From Elgaria multicarinata webbii (lineage: Eukaryota > Chordata > Lepidosauria > Squamata > Anguidae), in NCBI RefSeq assembly GCF_023053635.1, contig NC_086175.1, forward strand, positions 117,812,740-117,876,739: a DNA stretch of 64,000 nt, written 5' to 3'. Both the position numbers and the translations under genes were made by a program. Shown here piece after piece: positions 1-26,220 of this stretch; position 1 is the first letter of the stretch; each line of letters begins with the position of its first letter. The notes below the pieces were generated by a model. The model was given only the letters and a program-made list of their open reading frames with translations, did not search any database and was not told where the DNA came from.

Positions 1-69
1 TTGTAAAGATTTAATTCCTCAAGCATCTGAACCAATTCATAATTTCTCACTACCTTACTGCAAAAGTAA

Positions 70-5444
<5,375 letters not shown>

Positions 5445-5658
5445 TATGGAACTAAGAAAGACCAAAGTAGCCAAGAACAACAAAGAGAATCCCTACTTCA
5501 CCGTGCATCAAGCACCCTCTTTTGTATTGATTATTAGTATTACTTGATCTCTCCTGCGTTTTTGATCACTTTTTTATAAGAGTCACAGTTCAAATATGAA
5601 TATATATTTAATATAAGTTATTGCATTAAACTATGTGTTAATATGTATTTTGCTAAGC

Positions 5659-5664
5659 AATAAA
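5659..5664 (+). terminator. Polyadenylation signal of gene A
   Basis: Canonical AATAAA, 215 bp past the stop codon. The same position relative to the stop is conserved in spirit in B and C, and is followed by a shared sequence (TATATAAGGTGGT) just downstream. Confidence 0.8.
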
Positions 5665-6109
5665 GTGATATATCTTTCTATATAAGGTGGTATTGATTGA
5701 TTTCTTTGTATGCAAGCATCCTATGTAAGAAAGGAGAAAAAGACATATCTAGTCAACGCCTTGTCCAAAAGCCACATTCCCCTCATCACTGCGCTGGTCA
5801 ACCTAAGCCAGTAATTCTTAATCAGTGCTTAACGAGAACTTGCTCTTCAAATGCTCTGTAATCCAGCATTTTGTTTTATTTCAGTTAGTTATTAAAATAA
5901 TTTTATATTGGCTTTCAGCAAACAGGCCCTCAAAGTTGTATGCAATACAAAATGGAAAAACAGTTTTAAAGTCAATCTTCTTTTAAAACAACAACAACCC
6001 GGAGAGTAGGGTCAACAATTACCTCCCCATTAACAACCATCAAATGGTAAGCAAAACAAATATGTTCTCACTGCCCACCAAAAAGCAAGCAATGAGGGTG
6101 CAAATCTAA

Positions 6110-6239
6110 GGCCTTAGCTAGACCTAAGGTTTATCCCGGGGTCGTCCCTGCCTGCTCCCGGGATCCCCTGTGTGTCATTTACATGAAGAGGGATGACCCC
6201 GGGACTATCCTGGGATAAATCTTAGGTCTAGCTAAGGCC
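6110..6239. mobile_element. Snap-back MITE, GGCC/CTAGACC family, with an empty site in the duplicate
   Basis: A 130-bp palindrome flanked by TAA on both sides (6107-6109, 6240-6242). The homologous DNA downstream of gene B (about 25020-25070) reads straight through as CTAAGGTTACAATGGTAAAC without the element. That gives direct evidence for a 3-bp target duplication. Confidence 0.85.
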
Positions 6240-6309
6240 TAAGTTTCCAGTGGTAAACTACCTCTGTCTATGGAAGTTCCATTTTGCTATTATGGCTAAT
6301 TAGACCTGG

Positions 6310-6461
6310 GGGGGATCTACACTACTGCTTTTAAAGCGCTTTAAAGTGCTTTAAAGCACTTTGAAAACGTTTTGAAACCTGTATATGCAGTGTGTCCTGG
6401 GCCCCAACAGTTGTCAAAACTGTTATAAAGCGCTTTAAAGCAGTAGTGTAGATCCCTCCCC
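6310..6461. mobile_element. Snap-back MITE, GGATCTACACTACTGC family
   Basis: Ends GGGATCTACACTACTGC and GCAGTAGTGTAGATCCC are mirror images. The body is a palindrome rich in TTTAAAGCGC motifs, with a central GGGCCCCAACAG-like segment. Confidence 0.7.
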
Positions 6462-6667
6462 AGGCCTCCATGAATTAGACCTTTTCAAACTAACGGTTCC
6501 CAGGACTAAAACAACCATCTCTGACCATTGGCCACACTGACAAAGAATAATGAGGATTGTAGCCCATCAGCATTTGGCAATCCTAAATTCTGAAAGACTG
6601 GACTTTAATCCTTTTTATCCAAACTAGTGGGCATCACTACATCTTGTAGTTGTGAATTCTACAATAT

Positions 6668-6780
6668 ATATTTTTATTTATTTTATTTATTGCATTTCTG
6701 TCCGATAGCCATGAGACACAAATCAAAGTATAAAACAACCAACACTATAAAAGCATAGTAAAAATACTGTAAAAGTACCC
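6668..6780 (-). mobile_element. LINE 3'-tail-like fragment
   Basis: An A/T-rich TTTATTTATT tract is followed by sequence resembling L2-like LINE 3' tails elsewhere in the window, in reverse orientation. Too short to classify firmly. Confidence 0.35.
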
Positions 6781-7064
6781 TTGCAGCCACCATGCTGGTC
6801 TGGTCTTGGTGCCACACCCACCCTGGTCCCTTAAGGGGATTCCACCATGGGGGAGTAGGAAGCCCAATCCCGTTCTCCCTCCCAAATTGATCTAGCCCAA
6901 TGCCTACCAATACACAAATATATAGTTCAATCTCCACACGATTGATTCACAGGGTTTTTCTCCATAAACTGCATCGACAGAGAGAGTTTGCGTGGAGAAA
7001 ACAAATGCAGCACACTACCGTGAGAAGAACTGCTTCTCACACCATTCTCAAAGAATGGATTTAC

Positions 7065-7218
7065 CTGTCTTTAAAGAAGAATTTTTCCCCTCAGAGACTG
7101 GTGATGGCATCAAAGGTCAAGTGAGCATTACACAGTCCTTTTGACTGCTCTTCTGGGATGTCTGGTGGTGACTGAGAAGTTGATTATCCATCCTCACCAT
7201 CATAATCACCACTGTAAT
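7065..7218 (-). pseudogene. Relic MMP hinge/hemopexin exon (exon 6 type), reverse strand, copy 1
   Basis: Read on the minus strand this is an MMP sixth exon. After a pyrimidine-poor acceptor ending AG, 154 bp encode an acidic hinge (DYSGDYDGED) and then GLCNAHLTFDAITSL, a stop codon, GE, and KFFFKD. It ends in AAAGACAG with donor GTAAAT. Genes A-C have [12 protein letters not shown] at this place, so the CGA arginine codon has become TGA; a second stop lies in the hinge. DAITSL is more typical of MMP8/13-like proteins. No neighbouring exons of this reverse gene were found by eye. Its homologue lies at 28596-28750. This is probably a remnant of a reverse-strand gene related to gene D, but D's exon 6 is outside the window. 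Confidence 0.82.
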
Positions 7219-7249
7219 CTCTGGAATTAATATTTGAAGTAAAAAGAAA

Positions 7250-7520
7250 TATTTATTTATTTGTTACATTTTTATACCACCCAACAGCCAAAGCTCTCTG
7301 GGCGGTTCACAAAAATTAAAACCATAATAAAACAACCAACAGGTTAAAAGCACAAATACAAAATACAGTATGAAAAAGCACAACCAGGATAAAACCACAC
7401 AGCAAAATTGATATAAAATTAAAATACAGAGTTAAAACAGTAAAATTTAAATTTAAGTTAAAATTAAGCGTTAAAATACTGAGAGAATAAAAAGGTCTTC
7501 AGCTGGCGACGAAAAGAGTA
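7250..7520 (-). mobile_element. L2-like LINE 3' end
   Basis: The reverse strand ends in the motif CTATTGGGCGGTATAAAAATG-like followed by TAAATAAATA, the tail shared with copies at 27290-27835 and 42507-42658. It splits sequence that is continuous in the second relic region (AAAAAGAAAT / ACAACTTGAGG at 28770-28790). It therefore inserted after that block was duplicated. Confidence 0.75.
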
Positions 7521-8033
7521 CAACTTGAGGAAGTTTCACAACACGTTCTATACTGTTGTTTTATGCTTTGAATGTTTTTAATTTTTGTGAACCATTTGTG
7601 AATGGCCTTTCCCAAGAAAATCCCATGTGTTTGTAATTAGGGACACTGTGCCCAAGGTTTGGAAGTCAAAGAATGACATCTGGGAGCCATAATTGAAACT
7701 GCATACAGATCCTGAAAAGGGAAAGCCCCTTAAATCTTCTTACACTCTCTTAAAATGCGAGGATCATCCATTCCCATTTTAGATCACTGGGGCGACACAG
7801 GCTCTGAACACCAGACCTCAATTCTGCCACCACTTATTATGGGGCAGCACAGGCTCTGAACACCAGACCCGGCCGAGGCTACTCCCTGCTCAAGCCAAGC
7901 ACCACCACTTGATACGCCTGAGGCAAGGGATAAAGCCCACCTTCCTCCAAACTATGTGGAGAAAGGGGTTTAAAATGGAGAAGGATTTAATATATATAAT
8001 AATGCACTGTGAGTTATATCTGTTGAGGTGAAT

Positions 8034-8587
8034 GATTGTCAGAGTGGGTGCTGAATGTGTAAACTTAAGATGATAAATGCCAAACAGACACGTGGGATTT
8101 TCGTGGTAGTTTTAAAACAATCAAAATTTATTTTTAAAAGTTCATAAGCTTTGTTTCTAATAACAACACTTAAAAACCTTTTTGAAACCATCCATACAAT
8201 CCTGTCACCCTCACATTTGCGCTTTCCTTTCACTCACACAATCACTCTTGAACTTTCTTTATTATCAGTATTGATTAATATACTTCCACTACGTGCACAC
8301 CACACTCTAAAGACACCACTCACTACACTGACTCTCAAATTTCCCAAAACTTAAGTACCATAAATACAGAGAGCACTACAGACTCTAAGAGTCCCTAACA
8401 AGTCTCCCTGGAAAGAACAGAACAGAACAAGAATGACTGAATCCCCTCAGTCATTCCCTTATATATCACTCCTCCCCCCTCCCAAGACATTCTAACTCCA
8501 CCCACTCAGGCCAACATTCTAAAAACGACAGACTTACAAACTGCAGACATACCTTTGGGAACTGACTTGTGGGGTGTAACGCCACAA
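8034..8587 (-). mobile_element. Possible solo LTR, fossil, family unknown
   Basis: On the minus strand this segment starts TGTGG, has a TATATAAGG box about 125 bp in, and carries an AATAAA further on. It ends near CATTCA, the outline of a lone long terminal repeat. No internal region, partner LTR or clear target duplication was seen. It is an old, isolated remnant if the call is right; other non-coding sequence is possible. Confidence 0.3.
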
Positions 8588-9355
8588 TCACATGGTCCAG
8601 GAAAAGAGAATATTCATGGCTGGAAAGGTTCCAACAAACACTGGCCATCTGGGTACTGGAGTCGGCCCCTGCCTTCTTCCTGGGCTTCCGGAGACCAATC
8701 AGCAGTCACCATCCACTCATAAACCCCCTACCCACCCAGATCGACAATGGGAAAAGGTCACATGGTGGAAGGGCTGTGGTGACCTCGCTTTGAAGAAAAA
8801 AGTCAGGGTAAATCCTGACTTTTTAAAAGTGCAGCTCCAGGGCTATTTTTTAAAACAACAACAACACGCAGCTTTATATAACTGATACAGTGCCACGGAG
8901 CTGTGAGGCAAATCTATCCACATACCAAAGAATCCAATTACAAAACTAAAAGCATCAGCAGTCCAAAAATGCAGTGCAACACTTTCAGTAAAATGTAGAG
9001 CGGCACACACAAAATAAATGTTTAGGCTGCAATACTGTACATGCTTCCTTGAGTGTAAGACCTATTTAACACTTTTGAGTGGACATGCATAGGAAGGCAT
9101 TGTAAGGATGTATACTTACTAACTGAACTCAATGAGGCCTTCTTCTGAGTAAACATGCACACAATCCAGTATTTACAGAATAATCTGTAAATACTGTATG
9201 ATTAACTCAAAAGTATTATCGAAGGCATTCAAACAGTACACTTCGAGTATACTGGTGGTTAACAGTGCAGATGTAATGAATACTTTCATTACTGGCAATT
9301 TGTAACAGTTTAGGAGAGTAATGAGAACACCAGAAAAATCACCATATTTACCAGT

Positions 9356-9484
9356 GGCCCTTTCTACACCTAAGGGTTATCCCAGGAAAATAGAGGGGTC
9401 GTCCCTGCCTTCTCCCGGGATCCCCTGTGTGGCGTTTGGATGCACAGGAACGATCCCAGGATATAGGGCTGGTGTAGACATGCC
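9356..9484. mobile_element. Divergent snap-back MITE bridging two terminal types
   Basis: The left end GGCCCTTTCTACACCTAAGG combines the CTAAGG inner arm of the commonest family with the TCTACACC of the other families. The right arm is decayed and runs into a C-tract. Internal CCCGGGATCCCCTGTGTG matches the family centre. Confidence 0.6.
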
Positions 9485-9536
9485 CCCCCCCCTCATGTCT
9501 CAAGGCCAATTAAAAGCTTTCATTGCATGACTATGA

Positions 9537-9937
9537 GGGACGCTACACATAGTACTGAAGGCGCTTGCGTGCGCCTCCAGTGCGCTGTCAAAACAATGGT
9601 GTAGATGGCGAAAGAAGAGGCGGAGGAAGAGGCGGAGGAGGAGGAGGCTGGGGAACCGGCCGCGTCCTTGCCGCCGCCGCTGCCTCCCCGCCGGCCTCCT
9701 GCTGCCAGGGTAAGCGCCACCCAGGTCGGAGAGCTCGGCAGAAGCAGAAGCCAAGCTCTGTGACCCGGATGGCTCTTACCCTGGCAGCAGGAGGCCGCCG
9801 CCACCGCCGCCGCCTCCCCGCTGGCCTCCTCCTCCTCCTCCTCTTCCTCCGTCTCTTCTTTCACCATCTACACCATCGTTTTGACGGCGCACTGGAGGCC
9901 CACGCGAGCGCCTTCAGTACTACGTGTAGATTTGGCC
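9537..9937. mobile_element. Long GC-rich snap-back element
   Basis: Arms of roughly 85-100 bp mirror each other: GTACTGAAGGCGC...CCTCCAGTGCGC...GTCAAAAC on the left, and the complement on the right. The centre is very GC-rich and CpG-rich, with GAGGAGGAGG-type runs. Terminal TCTACAC on the right matches the other snap-back families. Flanks are TGA and TAA. The open frames across it arise from its GC-rich composition and are not genes. Confidence 0.7.
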
Positions 9938-9989
9938 TAAATTTCATTGACAATGATCATTTACTGACAAAGTTCAGCCTTTAACATGG

Positions 9990-11360
9990 CTGAATTGCAA
10001 ATGTCCCAGGAACCTAATGCATTTGGTAAACGACCAATTCCTCCTTCATTTATGTTATTTTCTGGTAAGTATCAACATTTACGAGAATAATCTGAGAAAT
10101 ATCCAGAATAAAGATATTTCTCAGGCCATTTCTTCCATGTAGTATTATTTTATTTAAGAGCCAGTAAATAATTATTGACTGCCTGTAGTGTTGTATATGC
10201 AGTTATTTGCCTGAAATTGGTAGATGGAAGATGTAGGAATACTCTGATTTGAAATCCATTTTTTCAAGTGGATTTTACTTCCAGATCAGTTGCTTAGGAT
10301 TGCAGCCTACGGAACATGCTCATATATAGAAACTGAAGTTGCAGACAGGTGGATGAGCTCAGTTTAGCGTTTCATAGATAGAAAGTATATAAGTGGTTAA
10401 AATGAATTTTCTGCCCAATCTGGGTAATAACAAACAATCCAAATGCCACGGTTTCCTACTACTATCATTGCTTGATGCAAATGATGTCATACCGATCATC
10501 ACAGCCTTATAGTTCCTCTATTGAAGTCCTGGGAACAAAACATAACAGGAAGCCCCGATAACATAGTGGTCTGACTGTGTAAGAGAGACAGACCATAGGG
10601 AAGGAAATGGCTAGAGCAATCAATACAGAGTCTTATGTGTCCGAAAATAATTACTGTACATCTATATGCACCTCCTCACCTGGGAAAGTTGAACAGCTGT
10701 TCCAATATGTTTTTTTTAAAAAGTCACCTGGGTGGTTAAATGAACAGTTCATAGATTTCCAAGGCATTCCAGTGGAACAGCAGGATGAAAGAAACCTTCG
10801 TTTCTATATTTGGGCTGGGTGAGTTGAAAATATTTAAATAACAGCCAAGTTAAAGAGACAACATAAAATATCAGTGAACTTCAACAATTAATCGGGTGAA
10901 ACACTCAAACAATGAAGTTGAGAAGGGCATTTGTAACAATATATACAGAAGGCAGGATGTGTCTTTATACTGGGCATCTAACACCATTTAACACTGGGAG
11001 ACACCCAGTATAAGGTCAGATCTCCACTGCTGTTGGAAGTGGCCGTCACCACTATCAGAAGTGGCCATTGCTAATATGTTCCTAGAAATTCTCCTGGGAA
11101 ATAGGCTCCAGACAGCCCTGCATGTGTCTCTTTTGAATGGGGGGTGGGGGTGGCAGGCGCTGGGTCCCTTACAAGTGATCGTGTTGCAGGCAGCCTGCAT
11201 GCTTTGGGTTGCCTACCCCCCCCCCCTTATTCTGTTGCAGGAGGAATTTTGTGTGCAGCCTTTGCAGAAAGTCCTGTCTTGTTTGAAGGACTAACCATGA
11301 GGCTCCTGAGCAACTATGCCCAGGAGGCGAGAGTATTCCCTCAGGATTTGCTACAATAGG
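9990..11360. repeat. Duplicated intergenic block upstream of gene B
   Basis: This segment is recognisably the same as about 32900-34760 upstream of gene C. Both share TAGTGTTATATATGCAGTT (with a small change), TGCCTGGAATTGG and a long stretch ending near the motif CTTATGTGTCCGAAAATAAT. It records tandem duplication of gene plus upstream DNA. A short frame at 10607-10822 is not kept open in the second copy and is not called a gene. Confidence 0.7.
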
Positions 11361-11562
11361 GAAGCCATTTTCTCTCTCCTTTCCCAAGAATCCCCCTGGG
11401 AACGATGCAATGATGATATAGATGCACTAAGCCTTTCTTGAACAATGCCCAAATTTGCTGCTGTTCTTGCTGTTGTTGCCAAACTCCGAATCCCATGGTT
11501 CCTGTGTGCCAGCTTCAACTCATATCAGGCCATCTAGTGTCATGTGTATAGGGTGACAGTGG

Positions 11563-11690
11563 CAGGATCTACACTACCGCTTATAACGGTTTATAATGGT
11601 TATGACAACTGTTCAGGCCCAGGACACATTACATATACCATTTTCATACCATTTTTAAAGTGTTATATCCTGCTTGGTGTAGATCGACCC
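11563..11690. mobile_element. Snap-back MITE, GGATCTACAC family
   Basis: The left end GGATCTACACTACCGC is mirrored on the right by CTTGGTGTAGATC. The centre has CAACTGTTCAGGCCCAGGACAC, shared with the copies at 16957-17080 and 55893-56023. Confidence 0.65.
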
Positions 11691-11915
11691 ATATGAAAAG
11701 GAGGACAGGGCTCCTGTATCTTTAAAAGTTGTGTTGAAAAGGGGATTTGAAGCAGCAAGCGTTATGCTAGGGCAACCAGATACAAAGGAGGGGAAGGCTC
11801 CCAAAGCTTTAGCTGTTGTAATGAAGGGAGAATTTCACCAGGTGCTGCATGCATACAAATGACACCTGTTGAAATTCCCTTTTCAATACAACTGTTAAAG
11901 AAGCAGGAGACCATT
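11691..11915. mobile_element. hAT-like snap-back element, decayed copy
   Basis: Contains CATATGAAAAGGAGGACAGGG and the arm AGCTTTAGCTGTTGTAATGAAG. These match the better preserved element at 47079-47432. Ends are eroded. Confidence 0.6.
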
Positions 11916-12530
11916 TGACTTTATCCCTTGGTGTGTAAACAACAGCCATTCATTATCTGTGAGGAAGTAAACTTGTATTCCCAGGGACACTCTTTGGGAA
12001 GAAGCTGAGGAGAAGACGAAGGACTCTGCTCTATTTCCATGTATGAAATCCAACCCTACCAGCAGTTGAATCTTTCTTCAACAATGATGATGGGGCAACA
12101 TCCTTCATGACACCTGAAATATACAGGCCAGGTTAAAGGGGGTAGAGCTGGCTGTGTGGCCCACAGCTCTCTTCCCCAATTGCCCCTCCCCCTGCTGCTT
12201 CACTTTGCCTAATGGTAGGGCCAGCTCTGCTAAGTAAACATTCATACCCTTCATGATCCCAGTTTCTTCTCAGGTTTGCTAATTTCAGCCCATTCAGTTT
12301 GTCTCCTGGAATTTTATGGGTCCCATTGAGAATTGATATCTCTCTCCCAAATTCTATTTCTTGTCCCACAAAGAGATTTTCTACATAAGGCTGTTAATCT
12401 GCAGTTTCTGCTTTCAGTTTAGTCACAGAACTGAGATCCGAGTTCTACACAAAGAGGTTTCCCTTACCTTCTCTTCCACTACATAATCTCTACCTGGTGC
12501 TGCTGTAAAGTGGAATAACACAATTAGACC

Positions 12531-12730
12531 CTGTTCAGACAACACACTAAGCCATGGTTAAGCCGCTAGCCCTTTTGCAGCAAATGGTTAGGGAGTGTGT
12601 TTAAACTGTGCTTATGTAGCCACCATGGTTAGGAATGGTTCACATGATGCGCTAAGTCGCATTACACACTAGACCATAACGTTTAGCTCAAAATGCTCAA
12701 CCATTGTGGCTTAGCATGTTGTCTGAACAG
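12531..12730. mobile_element. Snap-back element with CTGTTCAGACAAC ends
   Basis: The left end CTGTTCAGACAACACACTAA and right end TTGTCTGAACAG are inverted. Inner arms CTAAGCCATGGTTAAG and CAACCATTGTGGCTTAG also pair. The corresponding DNA upstream of gene C (about 35375-35400) reads through ATTAGACTAGC without it, so it inserted after duplication. Class not determined. Confidence 0.65.
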
Positions 12731-12859
12731 TGTCATCGACTACTTCTAAACAAATAATTTTAAAAATCTCTTTTCATTGTGAATATTAAAAAAAACAGAA
12801 CAAAAAAAATTTGTGGAAAAGAAAAACAAAGAAACATTGCAGGTTTGCCATGCACCATC

Positions 12860-13108
12860 CTTGCAGGCTTTTAAGAAGACCTTTTTATTTTAACATGGCT
12901 TTCTCATGATGAGTACTGTCTTTTGCCATTGTTCTTGCTGGGTTTATTGTTGCCTTTTATTCATTTTAATTGCTATTTTATTGCATTTATGTTTTATTGC
13001 TATTAATATTTTAAGTGTTTTTATGTATTTCATTGTTGTAAGCCCTTGAGAGGGCTTCTGCCCTGAAAGGCAACCAATACATGTTTTAAATAAATAACTA
13101 AATAAAAC
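12860..13108 (+). mobile_element. L2-like LINE 3' fragment
   Basis: CTTTTAAGAAGACCTTTTTATT resembles the end of the ORF2 coding region. It is followed by an A/T-rich tail, GTAAGCCCTTGAGAGGGC and TAAATAAATAAC, a typical LINE 3' end. Confidence 0.55.
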
Positions 13109-13814
13109 ATTATTTTAGAGTGATGAGACACATAAGTGTAAAATACATGGGATTATTAACTTCTGCATTTAAAAGTTAATGACTTCAGCTCCACGATTTC
13201 TAAATTCTTACTTCAGGAGTATGAAAGGAACTGAATAACTGAAAGGATGTGAAGTGATGGATCACATGAGTCATTTTCTGTATGTCCCTTTTATAAATGA
13301 TACTCCATATTTGAACAAAAATGTTCCTCATGTAAAACCTCATGTAGAATATGTCACTTTTCAGTCATGTCTGCTATCAGAACAAAAAAAGGAGCAACTG
13401 TTGTGAAGTGATTCCTGTTTTTACCGGTATCCAGTCAAATATCAGTATAAACAACAGCCTAACAATAAATAGATTACCGTATTTATCATTTGCAAATTGC
13501 TGTATAGATGTGATTGGGCAGAAGGATATTTACCCCAAAATATTAGGTAGCAGAAAAGAAATGTTTTCATGCTCAAAGGAATTTGGGATTTATTTTATGT
13601 GGCAAAAGAAGACTTTATCACTCTGTTGATAAATACAAAGTCCACCATTAGTATACTACAGTGTAGCACAACCTTCCCCAAACTGGTGTCACCCAAATGT
13701 GTTGGAATACAATTCCTATCATCCATCAGCATGGCTGTGCTGGTTGTGGATGTTGGCAACTGTAGTCCAGCATATGGAGGATTTGTGTGGGGGCTGAAAA
13801 AGTATCTTTGTGAA

Positions 13815-14000
13815 CCATTCCCATTGGGTGACTCCCAGCCATGCTGAGTCAGTGAAGGGCCAGTTCAGAGGTACAGCATGCCAAAGGTTCCTGATCCAGT
13901 CCCAGGTATCTCCAGGTAAGGCAGGAATAAATTCATATCTGAAACCCTCGGGAACCACTCATGTAAACACCCCTGCACTAGATGGATCAGTGCTCTGAGT
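13815..14000 (+). mobile_element. tRNA-derived SINE just upstream of the gene B promoter
   Basis: Contains a B-box-like stretch (TCCTGATCCAGTCCC), the body CAGGTATCTCCAGGTAAGGC, and the tail CACTAGATGGATCAGTGCTCTGAG. The homologous SINE is upstream of gene C (42360-42730), so it was present before the B/C split. Confidence 0.6.
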
Positions 14001-14079
14001 CCATACATGGCAACTTCCTGAGTTCTTCATGCTAAGTGGGGATTTTGAGAGCATATGATGGGCAAGTGAGTAGATGTTT

Positions 14080-14127
14080 TGAGTCATGTTTGTATTGCTG
14101 TTATGGAATCAACCTCAACTATATATA
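14080..14127 (+). promoter_or_regulatory. Gene B core promoter: AP-1 site and TATA box
   Basis: A perfect AP-1 motif TGAGTCA (14080-14086) lies 33 bp before a TATATATA box (14120-14127). If transcription starts about 30 bp past the TATA box, AP-1 sits near -70. That is the canonical place in inducible MMP promoters, where Fos/Jun drive expression. The start codon is at 14218, giving a 5' UTR of roughly 65-70 nt. The transcription start is inferred, not seen. Confidence 0.75.
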
Positions 14128-14217
14128 CAGGGAGACTTGAGGCACATGGACAGATCCACTGACAGAAGCAGGAGAGTTCTGGGACTCCACGTCTAGGACA
14201 CAGGAGGAGAAGCCAAA

Positions 14218-24124
<9,907 letters not shown>

Positions 24125-24280
24125 TGTGGAACTAAAAAGACAGAGAAAGTATCTGAGAATAACAGAATCCCTGTTTCACTGTGCATCAAGCACCTACTAT
24201 TGTACTGATTATTGGTATTACTCAGTCTGTCCTGTGTTTTTTGAGCCACAGAAAATACTGCAGTATTTATTCGTTTTTCA

Positions 24281-24372
24281 TTTATTTATTTTTTATTTTT
24301 ATTACATTTATATACCGCCCCCCAGCCGAAGCTCTCTGGGCGGTTTACAACAATTAAAAATAGTAAACATTT
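24281..24372 (-). mobile_element. L2-like LINE tail inside the gene B 3' UTR
   Basis: Sequence ATATACCGCCCCCCAGCCGA with CTCTCTGGGCGGTTTACAAC is the inverted L2-like 3' end. It sits between the stop codon (24124) and the AATAAA (24462). Genes A and C lack it. Confidence 0.75.
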
Positions 24373-24461
24373 CATGAGAGGATTGGATATATATTTAATA
24401 TAAATTATATTTAATATAAATTATTTCTTTAAATTATTTCTTAACATGTATGTTGCTAATC

Positions 24462-24467
24462 AATAAA
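24462..24467 (+). terminator. Polyadenylation signal of gene B
   Basis: AATAAA in the context GCTAATCAATAAACTGG, matching the corresponding segment of gene A. It gives a 3' UTR of about 360 nt including the LINE tail. Confidence 0.8.
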
Positions 24468-25329
24468 CTGGTTTATCTTTCTATATAAGGTGGTATTGGT
24501 TTATTTCTTTGTTTGCAAGTGGAGAAGGAAGCCTGGAATAAAGACACAGACTCCAGAGATTGGGATAAACTAGAGCCTCTTTATTTAAACAAGGGAACTT
24601 CCCTGGATCTGCATGTGAAAGTGCAGGAATCTATTAGATCCTTTCTTCAGGCACCTAGCCTGCCATTATGAGTGAGCCACTCTTCAAAGCCAGGAGTTGG
24701 GTAATCCCGTCCCCTCTCTTATGTGACACTTCGAAAGTGTGCAAAAGCCACAGGTCAACCTAAGCCAGTAATACTTAATCAGTGCTCCATAAAACATTTT
24801 GAAAATTTGCTTTTTAAATTCCCTGTAACATATCATTCTGTGATTAAAATATTTTTATACTGTCTTTGTAAAAACAATTTTAAATGTCAAACTTTAAAAA
24901 AAGGAGGAACAGAACAACTCAGAGAGTGGAGTCAGTGATTAGCTCCCTATTAACAACCACAAAATGCTAAGCAAAACAAATACATTCTCACTGCCGACCG
25001 AAAAGCAAGCTATGAGGGTGCAAGACTAAGGTTACAATGGTAAACTGCCTCTATCCATGGAAGTTCCATTTTGCAGTCACTTCTCACTAGCACCTTTTAG
25101 CTTGTTTCAACTTCTGGTTTATCAATGAGAAACTAATCTTAAAATTTGTCATTATACCTCTGGTTCATTAACCATGTCAGTAGCAATATGAAGAAAGGCC
25201 AGAACGGATGCCCATTATCACAATGCTGGACAAGGATCTTTCCTTCCAAATACCTCCTGAATTTACACTGCCTCAGTGTGCAAGGAACAGAAATCTTAAC
25301 ATGAAGAAAACTGAGTAGAAGATAACTCA

Positions 25330-25470
25330 GGCCTTAGCTAGACCTAAGGTTTATCCCGGGGTCGTCCCGGGGTCGTCCCTGCCTGCTCCCGGGATATCCT
25401 GTGTGTCATTTACATGAACAGGGATGACCCCGGGACAATCCCTGGATAAACCTTAGGTCTAGCTAAGGCC
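25330..25470. mobile_element. Snap-back MITE, GGCC/CTAGACC family
   Basis: TCA flanks on both sides (25327-25329, 25471-25473). An internal GGGGTCGTCCC unit is tandemly duplicated in the left arm only. Confidence 0.85.
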
Positions 25471-25604
25471 TCAGAGGTGATCAGTTCCCTATGTCCTATC
25501 ATACAGCACTATCCTATGATAACTCAGAAATAATTTTCCCACTGGAGCACCCCCACTTAGGGCCTGAAAACCCAGAGATTTCCAGGGAAAACTGGCAAGT
25601 TGGT

Positions 25605-25805
25605 CACCCTAGGGTTGGAAACTTGCCTCTAGAAGAAGGATATCAATGGCTACTAGTCCTGATGGCTAAGTGTAACCTCCAGTATCAGAAACAGCAAGCC
25701 TATATACACCAGTTGCTGGTTGACAGCTGGTTGGCGACTGTGTGAATGAACAGAGTGCTGGACTAGATGGACCCTTGGTCTGATCCAGCATGGAAATTCT
25801 TATGT
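25605..25805 (+). repeat. Dispersed squamate repeat (CTGGACTAGATGGACC type)
   Basis: Ends GTGCTGGACTAGATGGACCC, then a TGATCCAGCA tail. Same repeat at 59040-59215 (+), 28815-28955 (-) and 62187-62330 (-). Here and at 59040 the flanking DNA is also alike, so these two copies may reflect block duplication. Class unknown. Confidence 0.55.
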
Positions 25806-25901
25806 ATATGAAACACACGCACGCACGCGCACACAGAATAATGAATCATGCATTCGAAGAAGTGGACTCTGCTCCATGAAAGCTTATGCCACAATAACTT
25901 T

Positions 25902-26042
25902 GGCCACAGCTAGACCTAAGGTTTATCCCGGGATTATCCAGGGTTCACCCCTGCCTGAGCGCTGGATCCCCTGTGTGTCACCTAGATGAACAGGTTTGAC
26001 CCCTGGACGATCCAGGGATAAACCTTAGAGCTAGCTATGGCC
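25902..26042. mobile_element. Snap-back MITE, GGCC/CTAGACC family
   Basis: 141-bp palindrome with TTT flanks on both sides (25899-25901, 26043-26045). Confidence 0.85.
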
Positions 26043-26220
26043 TTTGTTAGCCTTTCAGGTACCATAGAATTCTTTGTGATTTTTCATAGTAAACTTTTTA
26101 TGTCAAGGCCCTTACTTCAAGGCATAAAATATACAAGATTGGAATATCTTTCTGGTAAAGGGACCACTACACAAATAAGTAGCATGACTGGAAATTTATG
26201 CCTCCCCTTGAAGCACCTAT

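Noticed and set aside
9520-9984. Overlapping frames of up to 139 codons on both strands
   Set aside because: They arise from the GC-rich foldback element; low-complexity Gly/Arg or Ala/Ser products, no gene support.
10607-10822. 71-codon frame upstream of gene B, with a related segment near 33520-33720
   Set aside because: The duplicate copy does not keep the frame, there is no splice or domain signal, and the similarity follows the whole intergenic block.
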